Notes: generated from the letters alone by a model not told the origin. Positions 33,638 through 42,024 are shown, counted from the first letter of the stretch. The stretch is DNA of 46,974 bases from Microthrixaceae bacterium (GCA_947446975.1 CANFHM010000011.1:1-46974), one strand, 5' to 3'. Program-made: numbers and translations.

Positions 33638-33643
33638 ACTCTA
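33638..33643 (-). promoter_or_regulatory. -10 element (TAGAGT), leaderless MDMPI-like gene
   Basis: TAGAGT on the minus strand ends 6 nt before the ATG at 33631. It lies 34 bp from the divergent rapZ -10. Confidence 0.5.
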
Positions 33644-33677
33644 GGTGTCCGCGATCGCCCGTCGGGCGCTGCACCGG

Positions 33678-33683
33678 TAGCGT
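33678..33683 (+). promoter_or_regulatory. -10 element (TAGCGT), leaderless rapZ
   Basis: TAGCGT ends 6 nt before the rapZ GTG, identical in sequence and spacing to the trpF and bcp elements. Confidence 0.55.
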
Positions 33684-33689
33684 TGCGCC

Positions 33690-34544
33690 GTGAGCGACTT
33701 CGTGGTGATCACCGGGTTGTCGGGTGCGGGGCGTTCCCAGGCCGCCGACATCCTCGAGGATCTCGGCTGGTTCGTCATCGACAACCTTCCCCCGGCGCTC
33801 ATCCCGAAGGTGGCCGAACTCGCCCAGGCTCCCGGCACGAGCATCTCGAAGATCGTGCTCGTCGTCGGCACCGGGCCGTACCACTCCGACGCGCTGCCGG
33901 CCCTCGCCGAACTGCGGGCCCAGGGGTTCCGCCTCCGGATCGCCTTCCTCGAGGCGAGCACCGATGTGCTCGTCCGGCGCTACGAGAGCACGCGGCGACG
34001 GCATCCGCTGGCCACTGCTGATCTCACCCTCGCCGAGGCCATCGAGCAGGAGCGCGACGTCCTGCAGCCGGTGAAGGCCGAGGCCCATGTCGTCATCGAC
34101 ACCTCGGATCTCAACGTGCATCAGCTGCGCAGTCGGATGCTCGACCTCTTCGCCGCCGATGCGCCGGCCGGGGGGATGCAGACCACGATCACCTCGTTCG
34201 GGTACAAGCACGGACTCCCGCTCGACACGGATCTGGTGATCGACTGCCGGTTCCTCCCGAACCCCCACTGGATCGAGGAGCTCCGTCCCCACACCGGCCT
34301 CGACACTGATGTCCGCGACTACGTCCTCGGGCAGGCGCTCAGTCAGGCGTTCCTCGCCCAGCTCGAGGGTCTGCTCGGGCTCCTCCTGCCCGCCTATGTG
34401 GCCGAGGGGAAGTCCTATCTCACGGTGGCGTTCGGCTGCACCGGGGGCCGTCACCGGTCGGTGGCGATCGCCGAGGCGGTGGCTGCATCACTGCGTGCGC
34501 AGGGGACCGATCTGCGGGTCACCCATCGCGACATCGATCGCTAG
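33690..34544 (+). CDS. rapZ: RNase adapter / nucleotide-binding protein RapZ (YvcJ family)
   Basis: A 284-residue P-loop protein. Walker A is ITGLSGAGRSQAADILED, with Arg for the usual Lys in GxGRS as in many RapZ proteins. FLEASTDVLVRRYESTRRRHPL, the C-terminal FGYKHGLPLDTDLVIDCRFLPNP and the GCTGGRHRSV motif are family-typical. RapZ hydrolyses nucleotides and, in enterics, binds small RNAs and RNase E; its actinomycete role is less clear. GTG start from the leaderless -10. Most actinomycetes have yvcK and whiA next; here gap follows directly. Confidence 0.92.
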   Translation: MSDFVVITGLSGAGRSQAADILEDLGWFVIDNLPPALIPKVAELAQAPGTSISKIVLVVGTGPYHSDALPALAELRAQGFRLRIAFLEASTDVLVRRYESTRRRHPLATADLTLAEAIEQERDVLQPVKAEAHVVIDTSDLNVHQLRSRMLDLFAADAPAGGMQTTITSFGYKHGLPLDTDLVIDCRFLPNPHWIEELRPHTGLDTDVRDYVLGQALSQAFLAQLEGLLGLLLPAYVAEGKSYLTVAFGCTGGRHRSVAIAEAVAASLRAQGTDLRVTHRDIDR

Positions 34545-34574
34545 CGGTCCGCAGGTGCCGGCGGGCGCGTCGCC

Positions 34575-34580
34575 TAAGGT
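34575..34580 (+). promoter_or_regulatory. -10 element (TAAGGT) for gap-pgk-tpiA
   Basis: TAAGGT lies 42 nt before the gap ATG, leaving a leader of about 35 nt that carries AGGAGG. Confidence 0.45.
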
Positions 34581-34622
34581 CTCCCCGTCGCTACGAGCAG
34601 CCCTCAGGAGGCATCACCAATC

Positions 34623-35630
34623 ATGACGATCCGCGTCGGCATCAACGGCTTCGGCCGCATCGGCCGCAACTTCTACCGTGCAGTTCGCCAGTCGGGCGCC
34701 GACATCGAGATCGTCGCCGCGAACGACCTCGGCTCCGTCCCGGCGATGGCCCATCTGCTCAAGTACGACACGGTCATGGGCCGCCTCGATGCCACGGTCG
34801 AAGCCACCGACGACGGCATCCTCGTCGACGGGAAGCTCCTGAAGATCACCGCCATCCGCGAGCCCAAGGATCTCCCGTGGGCCGACCTCGGCGTCGACAT
34901 CGTCGTCGAGTCCACCGGTTTCTTCACGGACCGCTCGAAGGCCGCCGCCCATCTCGAGGCCGGCGCCCCGTTCGTCATCATCTCCGCCCCGGCCACCGAG
35001 GCCGATGCCACGTTCGTGGTCGGCGTCAATGACGACACCTTCGATCCGGCCATCCACAAGGTCGTGTCCAATGCCTCGTGCACCACGAACTGCTTCGTGC
35101 CGATGATCAAGGTCCTCGACGACGCCTTCGGTGTCGAGAAGGGTCTCATGACCACCGTGCACGCCTACACCGGCGATCAGAACCTCGTCGATGGACCCCA
35201 CTCCGACATGCGTCGGGCCCGCGCCTCGGCGGCCAACATCACGCCGTCGTCCACCGGCGCCGCACGCGCCACCGGCCTCGTCCTCGAGGCCATGAAGGGC
35301 AAGCTCGACGGCACGGCGCTGCGCGTCCCGGTCCCGGACGGCTCCATCACCGACTTCGTCGGCGTGCTCAAGCGCGATGTCACCGTCGAGGAGATCAACG
35401 AGGCGTTCAGGGCAGCGGCATCGTCCGGCCCGCTCTCGAAGGTCCTCGTCTACACCGATGAGCCCATCGTGTCCTCCGACATCGTCGGTCAGCCGGCCTC
35501 GTGCACCTTCGACTCGAAACTCACGATGGCCATGGGCAACCTCGTCAAGATCCTCGGCTGGTACGACAACGAGTGGGGCTACTCGAACCGCCTCGTCGAC
35601 CTCGTGCAGGTCATGGCCGGCTCGAAGTAG
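34623..35630 (+). CDS. gap: Glyceraldehyde-3-phosphate dehydrogenase, type I
   Basis: A 335-residue glycolytic enzyme making 1,3-bisphosphoglycerate. NAD motif VGINGFGRIGRN; Asp35 in AANDLGS indicates NAD rather than NADP preference. The catalytic Cys153 is in SNASCTTNCF, and the catalytic His follows in TTVHAYTGDQ. VPVPDGSITDF and WYDNEWGYSNR close the protein. AGGAGG lies about 11 nt before the ATG. It heads gap-pgk-tpiA-secG, with pgk 10 nt downstream. Confidence 0.98.
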   Translation: MTIRVGINGFGRIGRNFYRAVRQSGADIEIVAANDLGSVPAMAHLLKYDTVMGRLDATVEATDDGILVDGKLLKITAIREPKDLPWADLGVDIVVESTGFFTDRSKAAAHLEAGAPFVIISAPATEADATFVVGVNDDTFDPAIHKVVSNASCTTNCFVPMIKVLDDAFGVEKGLMTTVHAYTGDQNLVDGPHSDMRRARASAANITPSSTGAARATGLVLEAMKGKLDGTALRVPVPDGSITDFVGVLKRDVTVEEINEAFRAAASSGPLSKVLVYTDEPIVSSDIVGQPASCTFDSKLTMAMGNLVKILGWYDNEWGYSNRLVDLVQVMAGSK

Positions 35631-35640
35631 TCCAGTACAG

Positions 35641-36771
35641 ATGAGCGTTCCCACCCTCGAGGACCTCGGCGACGTCTCGGGTCGGCGCGTGCTGCTGCGC
35701 GCCGACTTCAACGTCCCGATCGCCGATGGCGAGATCGTCGACGATTTCCGCATCCGTGCGGCGCTGCCGACCATCGAATGGCTCACCAGCAGGGGAGCCA
35801 CCGTCACGGCCTGCACCCATCTCGGCCGACCCAAGGGCGCACCGGACCCGAAGTACTCGGTCGAGCCGGTGCGTCGTCGCCTCGCCGAACTGGCCCCGGG
35901 GGTGGAACTGCTCGACAACCTGCGCTTCGATGCCGGCGAGACCTCCAACGATCCGGCGTTCGTGCAGACACTCATCGCCGGTCAGGATCTCTACGTCAAC
36001 GATGCCTTCGGTGCGTCGCATCGCTCGCATGCTTCCATCGTGGGACCCCCGCAGTTCCTGCCGTCGGCCGCCGGTCGCCTGCTCGAGCGCGAGGTCGAGG
36101 TCCTGCTGCCGCTGCGCGAAGCACCGGCCCGACCGTTCGTCGTGATCCTCGGGGGCTCCAAGGTCTCCGACAAGCTCGGCGTGATCCAGGCGCTCAGTCA
36201 GGTCGCTGATGCCCTCATCATCGGCGGTGGCATGTGCTTCACGTTCCTCGCCGCACAGGGTCATCGCGTCGGCGACTCGCTCCTCGAGGTCGACCAGATC
36301 GACACGTGTCGTCAGCTGCTCGATTCGGGTATCACGATCCACATCCCGCACGATGTCACCGCCCTGGGCCCCGGTGGCCAGATCGGCGATCCCTCCGCCG
36401 GCGGTGAGGTGCGCCAGATGGGCGCCGACCTGCCCGATGGTTGGAAGGGACTCGACATCGGTCCCGGCACCGCCGCCGAGTTCGGCGACATCATCGCCGA
36501 GGCCCGCACGATCTTCTGGAACGGTCCCATGGGCGTGTTCGAGGATCCACGGTTCGCCGCCGGCACCCGTCATGTCGCCCAGTCGATGGCCGAGGCCCGT
36601 GGCTTCACCGTCGTCGGTGGTGGTGACTCCGCCGCCGCACTCGACGCCTTCGGTCTGGCGAACGAGGTCGATCATGTCTCCACCGGAGGTGGCGCGTCAC
36701 TCGAACTCCTCGAGAACGGCGACCTCCCCGGACTCGAAGCGCTCAGAGGAGCCTCCAATGCCCGCCCGTAA
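35641..36771 (+). CDS. pgk: Phosphoglycerate kinase
   Basis: A 376-residue enzyme transferring phosphate from 1,3-bisphosphoglycerate to ADP. LLRADFNVPIADGEI and TACTHLGRPKG are substrate-binding regions of the N-domain; NLRFDAGET, VNDAFGASHRSHAS, VVILGGSKVSDKLGV, FWNGPMGVFED and VVGGGDSAAAL continue in order, ending STGGGASLELLE. It is slightly shorter than the usual 390-400 residues. The true start is the ATG at 35641; the frame is open upstream within gap. Its 3' end overlaps tpiA by 14 nt. Confidence 0.97.
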   Translation: MSVPTLEDLGDVSGRRVLLRADFNVPIADGEIVDDFRIRAALPTIEWLTSRGATVTACTHLGRPKGAPDPKYSVEPVRRRLAELAPGVELLDNLRFDAGETSNDPAFVQTLIAGQDLYVNDAFGASHRSHASIVGPPQFLPSAAGRLLEREVEVLLPLREAPARPFVVILGGSKVSDKLGVIQALSQVADALIIGGGMCFTFLAAQGHRVGDSLLEVDQIDTCRQLLDSGITIHIPHDVTALGPGGQIGDPSAGGEVRQMGADLPDGWKGLDIGPGTAAEFGDIIAEARTIFWNGPMGVFEDPRFAAGTRHVAQSMAEARGFTVVGGGDSAAALDAFGLANEVDHVSTGGGASLELLENGDLPGLEALRGASNARP

Positions 36772-37534
36772 GCCACTCATCTCCGGCAACTGGAAGATGA
36801 ACCTCAATCACTTCGAGGCGACCTCCACGCTCGACAAACTGCGCTACCTCCTCACCAAGGAGGACTACGAGGCCGTCGACGTCTCGGTCCATGCGCCGTT
36901 CACCGACATCCGTACGGTGCAGACCTTCCTCGAGAGCGAGAAGGTGAGCATCGCCATCGGAGCCCAGAACTGCCACTGGGAACCCAACGGCGCCTACACC
37001 GGCGAGATCGCCCCCGGGATGCTGGCGAAGCTCAATGTCTCCTATGTGATCCTCGGGCACAGCGAGCGACGCGAGATCTTCGGTGAGACCGACATCCAGA
37101 TCGCCCGCAAGGTCTCGGCGGTGTTCGCCAACGGCATGACCCCGATCCTGTGCTGTGGCGAGACCCTCGCCGAACGCGAGGGTGAGGCCACCCATGGCAA
37201 GGTCACCGGCCAGGTGCATGCCGGCCTCGAGGCACTCACGGCCGAGCAGGTGGCGAGCATGGTCATCGCCTACGAACCGATCTGGGCGATCGGCACGGGC
37301 CGCACGGCGAGCGCCGAGGATGCCCAGCAGGTGTGCGGCTGGATCCGGGCCAAGGTGGCAGAGATGAAGGGTGCCGATGCCGCTGCAGCGGTGCGCATCC
37401 AGTACGGCGGTTCGGTGAAGGGCGCCAACGCCGCCGAACTCATGGCCCAGCCCGATATCGACGGCGCACTCGTCGGTGGAGCGGCGCTCGACGCCGATGA
37501 GTTCGCCCGGATCGTGCAGTTCCGGCTCGCCTGA
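36758..37534 (+). CDS. tpiA: Triosephosphate isomerase
   Basis: A 258-residue TIM barrel interconverting dihydroxyacetone phosphate and glyceraldehyde 3-phosphate. Catalytic Lys in SGNWKMNLN, His in LGHSERREIFGE and Glu in AYEPIWAIGTG (loop 6) are present, and IQYGGSVKGANAAELM and DGALVGGAAL bind phosphate. The start ATG lies inside the end of pgk, with GAGGAG upstream, so the two are translationally coupled. The promoter of secG overlaps its stop codon. Confidence 0.97.
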   Translation: MPARKPLISGNWKMNLNHFEATSTLDKLRYLLTKEDYEAVDVSVHAPFTDIRTVQTFLESEKVSIAIGAQNCHWEPNGAYTGEIAPGMLAKLNVSYVILGHSERREIFGETDIQIARKVSAVFANGMTPILCCGETLAEREGEATHGKVTGQVHAGLEALTAEQVASMVIAYEPIWAIGTGRTASAEDAQQVCGWIRAKVAEMKGADAAAAVRIQYGGSVKGANAAELMAQPDIDGALVGGAALDADEFARIVQFRLA

Positions 37535-37540
37535 TACATT
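37535..37540 (+). promoter_or_regulatory. -10 element (TACATT), leaderless secG
   Basis: TACATT begins right after the tpiA stop and ends 6 nt before the secG GTG. Confidence 0.5.
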
Positions 37541-37546
37541 CTCGCC

Positions 37547-37777
37547 GTGCTCATCGCCGTCCTCGTCCTCCACGTCGCCGTCTCGCTGACCCTCGTCTTC
37601 CTCGTGCTGCTCCACAGCGGTCGTGGTGGCGGTCTCTCCGACATGTTCGGCGGCGGTCTCGGTGCATCGGCGGCGGGGTCCACGGTCGTCGAGAAGAACC
37701 TCGATCGACTCACGGTGGTGGCGGGCGTGGTCTTCACGTTCACCTCGGTCGCCCTCGCACTGCTGATCGACAAGTAG
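37547..37777 (+). CDS. secG: Preprotein translocase subunit SecG
   Basis: A 76-residue membrane protein of the SecYEG channel. Two hydrophobic helices (IAVLVLHVAVSLTLVFLVLL and VVAGVVFTFTSVALALLI) flank the typical Gly/Ser-rich loop HSGRGGGLSDMFGGGLG. Its place right after tpiA is conserved in many bacteria. GTG start with the leaderless -10. The ABC ATPase gene begins 4 nt after its stop. Confidence 0.93.
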   Translation: MLIAVLVLHVAVSLTLVFLVLLHSGRGGGLSDMFGGGLGASAAGSTVVEKNLDRLTVVAGVVFTFTSVALALLIDK

Positions 37778-37781
37778 GTCC

Positions 37782-38618
37782 ATGGCGGTCAGCGCCGTCC
37801 GACCGGTCCCGGGCGCACCGGCGCTGGAACTGCGCGATGTCGGCCTCATCCGCGACGGTCGACCCATCCTCTCGCATGTCGACTGGACCGTCGACGCCGG
37901 CCAGCGCTGGGTCGTGCTCGGACGCAACGGCTGCGGCAAGTCCTCGCTCGTGCGCATCGGGTCGCTCTACCTCCACCCGAGCATCGGATCGGTCCGTCTG
38001 CTCGGCCATGCACTCGGTCGCGTCGATGTGCGATCACTGCGACGCCTCGTCGGCGTCGCCAGCACAGGCATGGCCGACATGCTCCGCTCCGATCTCACGC
38101 CGATCGATGTCGTGATGACCGCCAAGAACGCGGCCCTCGAACCCTGGTGGCACACCTACGACGACGCTGATCGCGCCCGCGCCGCTGACTGCCTCGATCG
38201 GATGGGCGTCGGGGCGTTCGCCGATCGCAGCTTCGTCTCGATGTCATCGGGCGAGCGTCAACGGGTGCTGCTGGCCCGCACACTCATGCCGAGCCCGGGC
38301 ATCGTGTTCCTCGACGAACCTACCGCCGGACTCGACCTCGCCGGCCGCGAGGATCTCGTCGGTGCCCTGGGCGATCTCGCCGGCGATCCCGGCTCCCCGG
38401 CCACGGTGCTGGTCACCCACCATGTGGAGGAGATCCCCGCCGGGTTCACCCATGTCCTGCTCATCGCCGATGGTGGGGTGCAGCGCGCCGGTCCGATCGA
38501 GGAGGTGCTCACCGCGGACGAGCTCTCCCGCTGCTTCGGGACCGCCCTCGAACTCGAGCACCGACATGGTCGATGGTGGGCCTGGGCGAGCCGCGGCGGC
38601 GACGCCCCCCGACAGTAG
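37782..38618 (+). CDS. ABC transporter ATP-binding protein (orphan)
   Basis: A 278-residue ATPase subunit. Walker A GRNGCGKSS, signature MSSGERQRVLLART, Walker B IVFLDEPTAGLDL and switch His in VTHHVEEIPAGF are intact. The sequence resembles the stand-alone YlmA/ModF-like ATPases. No permease or binding-protein gene is nearby, so its partner and substrate are unknown; it may act alone. Its TAG stop is also the first half of the TAGGCT element before the next gene. Confidence 0.85.
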   Translation: MAVSAVRPVPGAPALELRDVGLIRDGRPILSHVDWTVDAGQRWVVLGRNGCGKSSLVRIGSLYLHPSIGSVRLLGHALGRVDVRSLRRLVGVASTGMADMLRSDLTPIDVVMTAKNAALEPWWHTYDDADRARAADCLDRMGVGAFADRSFVSMSSGERQRVLLARTLMPSPGIVFLDEPTAGLDLAGREDLVGALGDLAGDPGSPATVLVTHHVEEIPAGFTHVLLIADGGVQRAGPIEEVLTADELSRCFGTALELEHRHGRWWAWASRGGDAPRQ

Positions 38619-38621
38619 GCT
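38616..38621 (+). promoter_or_regulatory. -10 element (TAGGCT), leaderless CNNM/CBS gene with ATC start
   Basis: TAGGCT, whose TAG is the stop of the ABC gene, ends 6 nt before an ATC codon that opens the CNNM reading frame. Confidence 0.45.
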
Positions 38622-38627
38622 CGGCCC

Positions 38628-39983
38628 ATCGGCACCACGCTCGGACTCGTCGTCGTCCTCCTGCTCATCCTCGCCAACGGCTTCTTCGTGGCGGCGGAGT
38701 TCGCGCTCGTCGCCGTCGACCCGAACCGTGTCGAGTTCGCCGCCTCGGAGGGTGGACGCCGCGCCCGGGTGGCACGGGGACTCCTCGGCCGGCTCTCGTT
38801 CCATCTCTCGGGAGCCCAGCTCGGCATCACCGTCACCTCGCTGCTGGTCGGCATCGTGGCCGAGCCGGCGATCGCCCATCTGCTGGAACCGGCGCTCGAG
38901 CCGCTCGTCGGCGCCGCGGCCACCACCGGGGTCTCGCTCGCAGCGGCCATCTTCATCGCCACGATCGTCCAGATGATCGTGGGCGAGCTCGTCCCGAAGG
39001 GACTGGCGATCGCCCGTCCCGAGACCACCACGTTCCTCCTTGCCCCGGTCATCCGGGTCTACGGCATCGTGTTCGGACCCCTCATCCATCTGCTCGACAG
39101 TGCGGCGAACGCCGCCGTGCGTCTCGTGGGGATCGAACCCACCGAGGAGCTGTCCCGGGTGCGCACCCTTCCCGAGCTGCAGGCGCTGGTCGAGGCCTCT
39201 GCCGAGGGGGGCACGCTCGACATCTCGGCGAGTCGGCTGCTCACCCGCACGATCCGATTCGATCGGAAGGTCGCCGAGGATGTCCTCATCCCCCGCACGG
39301 CGGTGGTGGCCATCGAGCAGGACGCATCGGTGGAGGCGCTGGTGCAGCTCGCGCTGCGCACGGGCCACTCGAGATTCATCGTGCACGGTGAGGATCTCGA
39401 CGAGCTGATCGGTGTGGTCGAGATCCGTCGGGTCCATCAGGTGCCTGCTCCCGAGCGGGCCACCACTGCGGTGAGCACTCTCGTGCAGGAGGTGCTCATG
39501 GTGCCCGAGAGTCGGGCGCTCGACGAGCTGCTGATCGATCTCCGCCGCAGCGGGACGCAGCTCGCCGTGGTGGTCGACGAGTACGGCGGCACGGCCGGGA
39601 TCGTCACCCTGGAGGACATCCTCGAGGAGATCGTCGGCGAGATCGCCGATGAGCACGACACCGAGGCCCAGGTGTCCAGCCGGGCGATCCGAGCGGGGGA
39701 GTGGATGCTGCTCGGCACACTCCATCCCGATGAGGTCGCCGATGCCACCTCGCTGGAGCTGCCCGAGGGCGAGTACGAGACCCTCGCCGGGTTCATGCTC
39801 GACCGGCTCGGACACATCCCGGGCACGGGCGAGATCGTGGAGTTCGAGGGGTGGAGACTGCGGGTGTCGGCCATGGATCGCCGGCGGATCGCCATGGTGC
39901 TGGTGCAGTCGCCCACCTTCGAGGCATCTCCCGACGCTGCTGATCGGGCCCGCAGCCTGCCGGGTCGCCGGAGTGAGCCATGA
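38628..39983 (+). CDS. CNNM/CBS/CorC membrane protein (HlyC/CorC family), apparent ATC start
   Basis: About 451 residues if translation begins at ATC 38628. The N-terminal DUF21/CNNM membrane domain has several helices, beginning LGLVVVLLLILANGFFVAAE. Two CBS domains follow at about residues 220-340, with VVVDEYGGTAGIVTLEDILEE, then a C-terminal CorC/HlyC domain (WMLLGTLHPDEVADATSLEL). Relatives take part in Mg/Co efflux or ion balance. The frame is closed by TAG at 38616 and has no ATG, GTG or TTG until GTG 38688, which would delete the conserved first helix. The neighbouring paralogue has the same helix behind a normal ATG. It overlaps that paralogue by 4 nt. Confidence 0.85.
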   Translation: MGTTLGLVVVLLLILANGFFVAAEFALVAVDPNRVEFAASEGGRRARVARGLLGRLSFHLSGAQLGITVTSLLVGIVAEPAIAHLLEPALEPLVGAAATTGVSLAAAIFIATIVQMIVGELVPKGLAIARPETTTFLLAPVIRVYGIVFGPLIHLLDSAANAAVRLVGIEPTEELSRVRTLPELQALVEASAEGGTLDISASRLLTRTIRFDRKVAEDVLIPRTAVVAIEQDASVEALVQLALRTGHSRFIVHGEDLDELIGVVEIRRVHQVPAPERATTAVSTLVQEVLMVPESRALDELLIDLRRSGTQLAVVVDEYGGTAGIVTLEDILEEIVGEIADEHDTEAQVSSRAIRAGEWMLLGTLHPDEVADATSLELPEGEYETLAGFMLDRLGHIPGTGEIVEFEGWRLRVSAMDRRRIAMVLVQSPTFEASPDAADRARSLPGRRSEP

Positions 39984-41074
39984 ACCTCTGGCCCTTCGTC
40001 GTGATCCTCGTGCTGCTGGCGATCAACGGATTCTTCGTGGCCCTCGAGTTCGCCCTCGTGGGCTCACGCAGCAGTCGTCTGGAGCCCATGGCCGATGCCG
40101 GTGACCGCTCCGCCACGCGTGCGCTGGCCGCCATGCGTGAACTCAGCGTGCAGCTCGCCGGTGCCCAGCTCGGCATCACGATCGCCTCGCTGCTGCTCGG
40201 CCTCATCGGCGAACCCGCCGTGTCCGGCCTCCTCGAATCGCCGGTCGGTCACATCCCCGGTCTGCCCGAGGGCTGGATCCATCCGATGGCGGCGGTCGTC
40301 GGCCTCCTCATCGTCGTGTTCGCGCACATGGTGCTGGGTGAGATGGTGCCGAAGAACATCACCCTCACCCGTCCCGAGTCGGCGCTGCGCGTGCTCACCG
40401 GGCCGAATCGTGCCTATCTCGTCCTCGCCCGACCGTTCGTGCGAGTGCTGAACCTCGTGGCCAATGCCGGGGTCCGCCTCCTGGGTGTCGAACCACGCGA
40501 CGAGCTCGCCAGCGCCCACACCACCGCCGAGCTCGCCGTGCTGGTCACAGCCTCGCAGGAGGAGGGGACCATCCCCGACACCGCCGCCCAGATCCTCTCC
40601 GGCGTGCTCGACTTCGGTGGGCGCTCGGTGGCCGAGGCCTGCACCACCCTCGATCGGGTGGTCACGGTGGCGGCCACCGCCACTGCAGCGGCGGCCGAGC
40701 AGCTCGTGCTCGACAGTGACCGCACCCGACTCGTCGTGGTGGGCGGCGGCGGGTTCGATGAGGTTCTCGGCTTCCTGCACGCCAAGGACCTCCTCTCCAT
40801 CGACCATGGCGCGGCGGCCGTCACTCCGGTGCGCGGGCTGGTCCGGACGATGCCGGCGATCAGCAGCGCGACGACGCTGGAATCAGCGCTGTCGGTCATG
40901 CGTGAGAACCGGGTGCATCTCCTCCGGGTGGAGGATGCCGCTGGCGCGATGGTGGGCATCATCACCCTCGATGATCTGCTGCGCGAACTGCTCGCCGATC
41001 TCACACCCGGCGCCGATGGCGAGGCGCCGGCCGATGATGGGGGAGCGGACCTCGAGGGCGGTTCTGACGACTGA
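39980..41074 (+). CDS. CNNM/CBS membrane protein lacking the CorC domain
   Basis: A 364-residue paralogue of the preceding gene, starting in its stop codon (ATGA). The CNNM membrane domain (FVVILVLLAINGFFVALEFALV, then AGAQLGITIASLLLGLIGEP and VFAHMVLGEMVPKNITL) is followed by a diverged CBS pair ending VGIITLDDLLRELLADL. The protein then stops in an acidic tail, without the CorC/HlyC domain. Two unequal paralogues translated together may form a heteromer (inference). It converges on fabI with a 42-bp gap. Confidence 0.87.
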   Translation: MNLWPFVVILVLLAINGFFVALEFALVGSRSSRLEPMADAGDRSATRALAAMRELSVQLAGAQLGITIASLLLGLIGEPAVSGLLESPVGHIPGLPEGWIHPMAAVVGLLIVVFAHMVLGEMVPKNITLTRPESALRVLTGPNRAYLVLARPFVRVLNLVANAGVRLLGVEPRDELASAHTTAELAVLVTASQEEGTIPDTAAQILSGVLDFGGRSVAEACTTLDRVVTVAATATAAAAEQLVLDSDRTRLVVVGGGGFDEVLGFLHAKDLLSIDHGAAAVTPVRGLVRTMPAISSATTLESALSVMRENRVHLLRVEDAAGAMVGIITLDDLLRELLADLTPGADGEAPADDGGADLEGGSDD

Positions 41075-41116
41075 CGGAACATCCCGCTGCGGTCGGGCCC
41101 TCCGGAGCGCGGTCGA

Positions 41117-41884
41117 TCAGGCGCCGGTGGCGTGGTACCCGCCGTCGACGTGGATGACCTCGCCGGTGGTCTGCGGGAACCAGTCCGACAGCAGGGCGAC
41201 ACAGGCACGGGCCACACCCGGGGCATCGCGCACATCCCAGCCGAGCGGCGCCCGTTCGTCCCAGACATCCTCGAACTTCGAGAATCCGGGGATCGACCGG
41301 GCGGCGATGGTCTTGATCGGCCCCGCCGCCACGAGGTTGACCCGGATCTGCTGCGGACCGAGGTAGCGGGCGAGGTAGCGCGAGGTGGATTCGAAGGCTG
41401 ACTTCGCCACACCCATCCAGTCGTAGGAGGGCCAGGAGACGGTGTTGTCGAAGTCGAGGCCGACGATCGAGCCGCCCCGGGGCATGAGCGGCGCAACGAC
41501 ATCGGCGAGTGCCTTCAGCGAGTAGGCGGAGATGTTCATCGCCACCGAGACGTCATCCCAGGTGGCCTCCATGAAGGTGCCGCCGAGGCAGACCGGCGGA
41601 GCGAATCCGATGGCATGGAGGGCGCCGTCGAGCGTGCCCCAACGGCTCCCGAGTTCGGTGCGGAGCGCGTCGACATGGCTGGGATCGGACACATCGAACT
41701 CGAGGACCACCGGTTCCGTCGGAAGTTTCCGGGCGCTCTTCTGGGTGTGCTTCATGCCGTTGCCGGCACCGGTGAGGATGATCTCGGCGCCCTCCTGCTG
41801 GGCCAGCGCGGCGACACCGAAGCCGATCGAGGACTCGGTGAGCACCCCGGTGATGAGCAGTCGCTTTCCTTCGAGCAGTCCCAT
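41117..41884 (-). CDS. fabI: Enoyl-ACP reductase (NADH), InhA/FabI type
   Basis: A 255-residue atypical SDR completing each fatty-acid elongation cycle. LLITGVLTESSIGFGVA is the FabI nucleotide-binding motif, and Tyr and Lys of the Y-x6-K site lie in SYDWMGVAKSAFES. VNLVAAGPIKTIAARSI and the C-terminal GEVIHVDGGYHATG are family features. Similarity is close to mycobacterial InhA, but the residue matching InhA Ser94 is Ala91 (LHAIGFAPP). The ATG follows GGAGG; TAACGT (41914-41909, minus) is a likely -10. It lies apart from the main fab operon. Confidence 0.94.
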   Translation of the reverse strand: MGLLEGKRLLITGVLTESSIGFGVAALAQQEGAEIILTGAGNGMKHTQKSARKLPTEPVVLEFDVSDPSHVDALRTELGSRWGTLDGALHAIGFAPPVCLGGTFMEATWDDVSVAMNISAYSLKALADVVAPLMPRGGSIVGLDFDNTVSWPSYDWMGVAKSAFESTSRYLARYLGPQQIRVNLVAAGPIKTIAARSIPGFSKFEDVWDERAPLGWDVRDAPGVARACVALLSDWFPQTTGEVIHVDGGYHATGA

Positions 41885-41908
41885 GGATCCTCCAGTCGAT
41901 GTGCCCGA

Positions 41909-41914
41909 ACGTTA
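41909..41914 (-). promoter_or_regulatory. -10 element (TAACGT) for fabI
   Basis: TAACGT on the minus strand lies 24 nt before the fabI ATG; the short leader carries GGAGG. Confidence 0.45.
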
Positions 41915-41977
41915 GGCCCCGCGACGGCGGTGGCCGGACCGCATGGGTCCGGTGACCGTGCTCGGCGACCCGCCCGT

Positions 41978-41999
41978 GGATCGGATTCGGATCGGATGC
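41978..41999. repeat. Tandem 11-bp direct repeat
   Basis: GGATCGGATTC is followed directly by GGATCGGATGC, one mismatch. It lies in the fabI/npdG intergenic region upstream of a palindrome; one helical turn per copy would suit a repeated binding site. Confidence 0.45.
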
Positions 42000-42024
42000 G
42001 GGGTGCATGCGGGATGGGTGGAAC

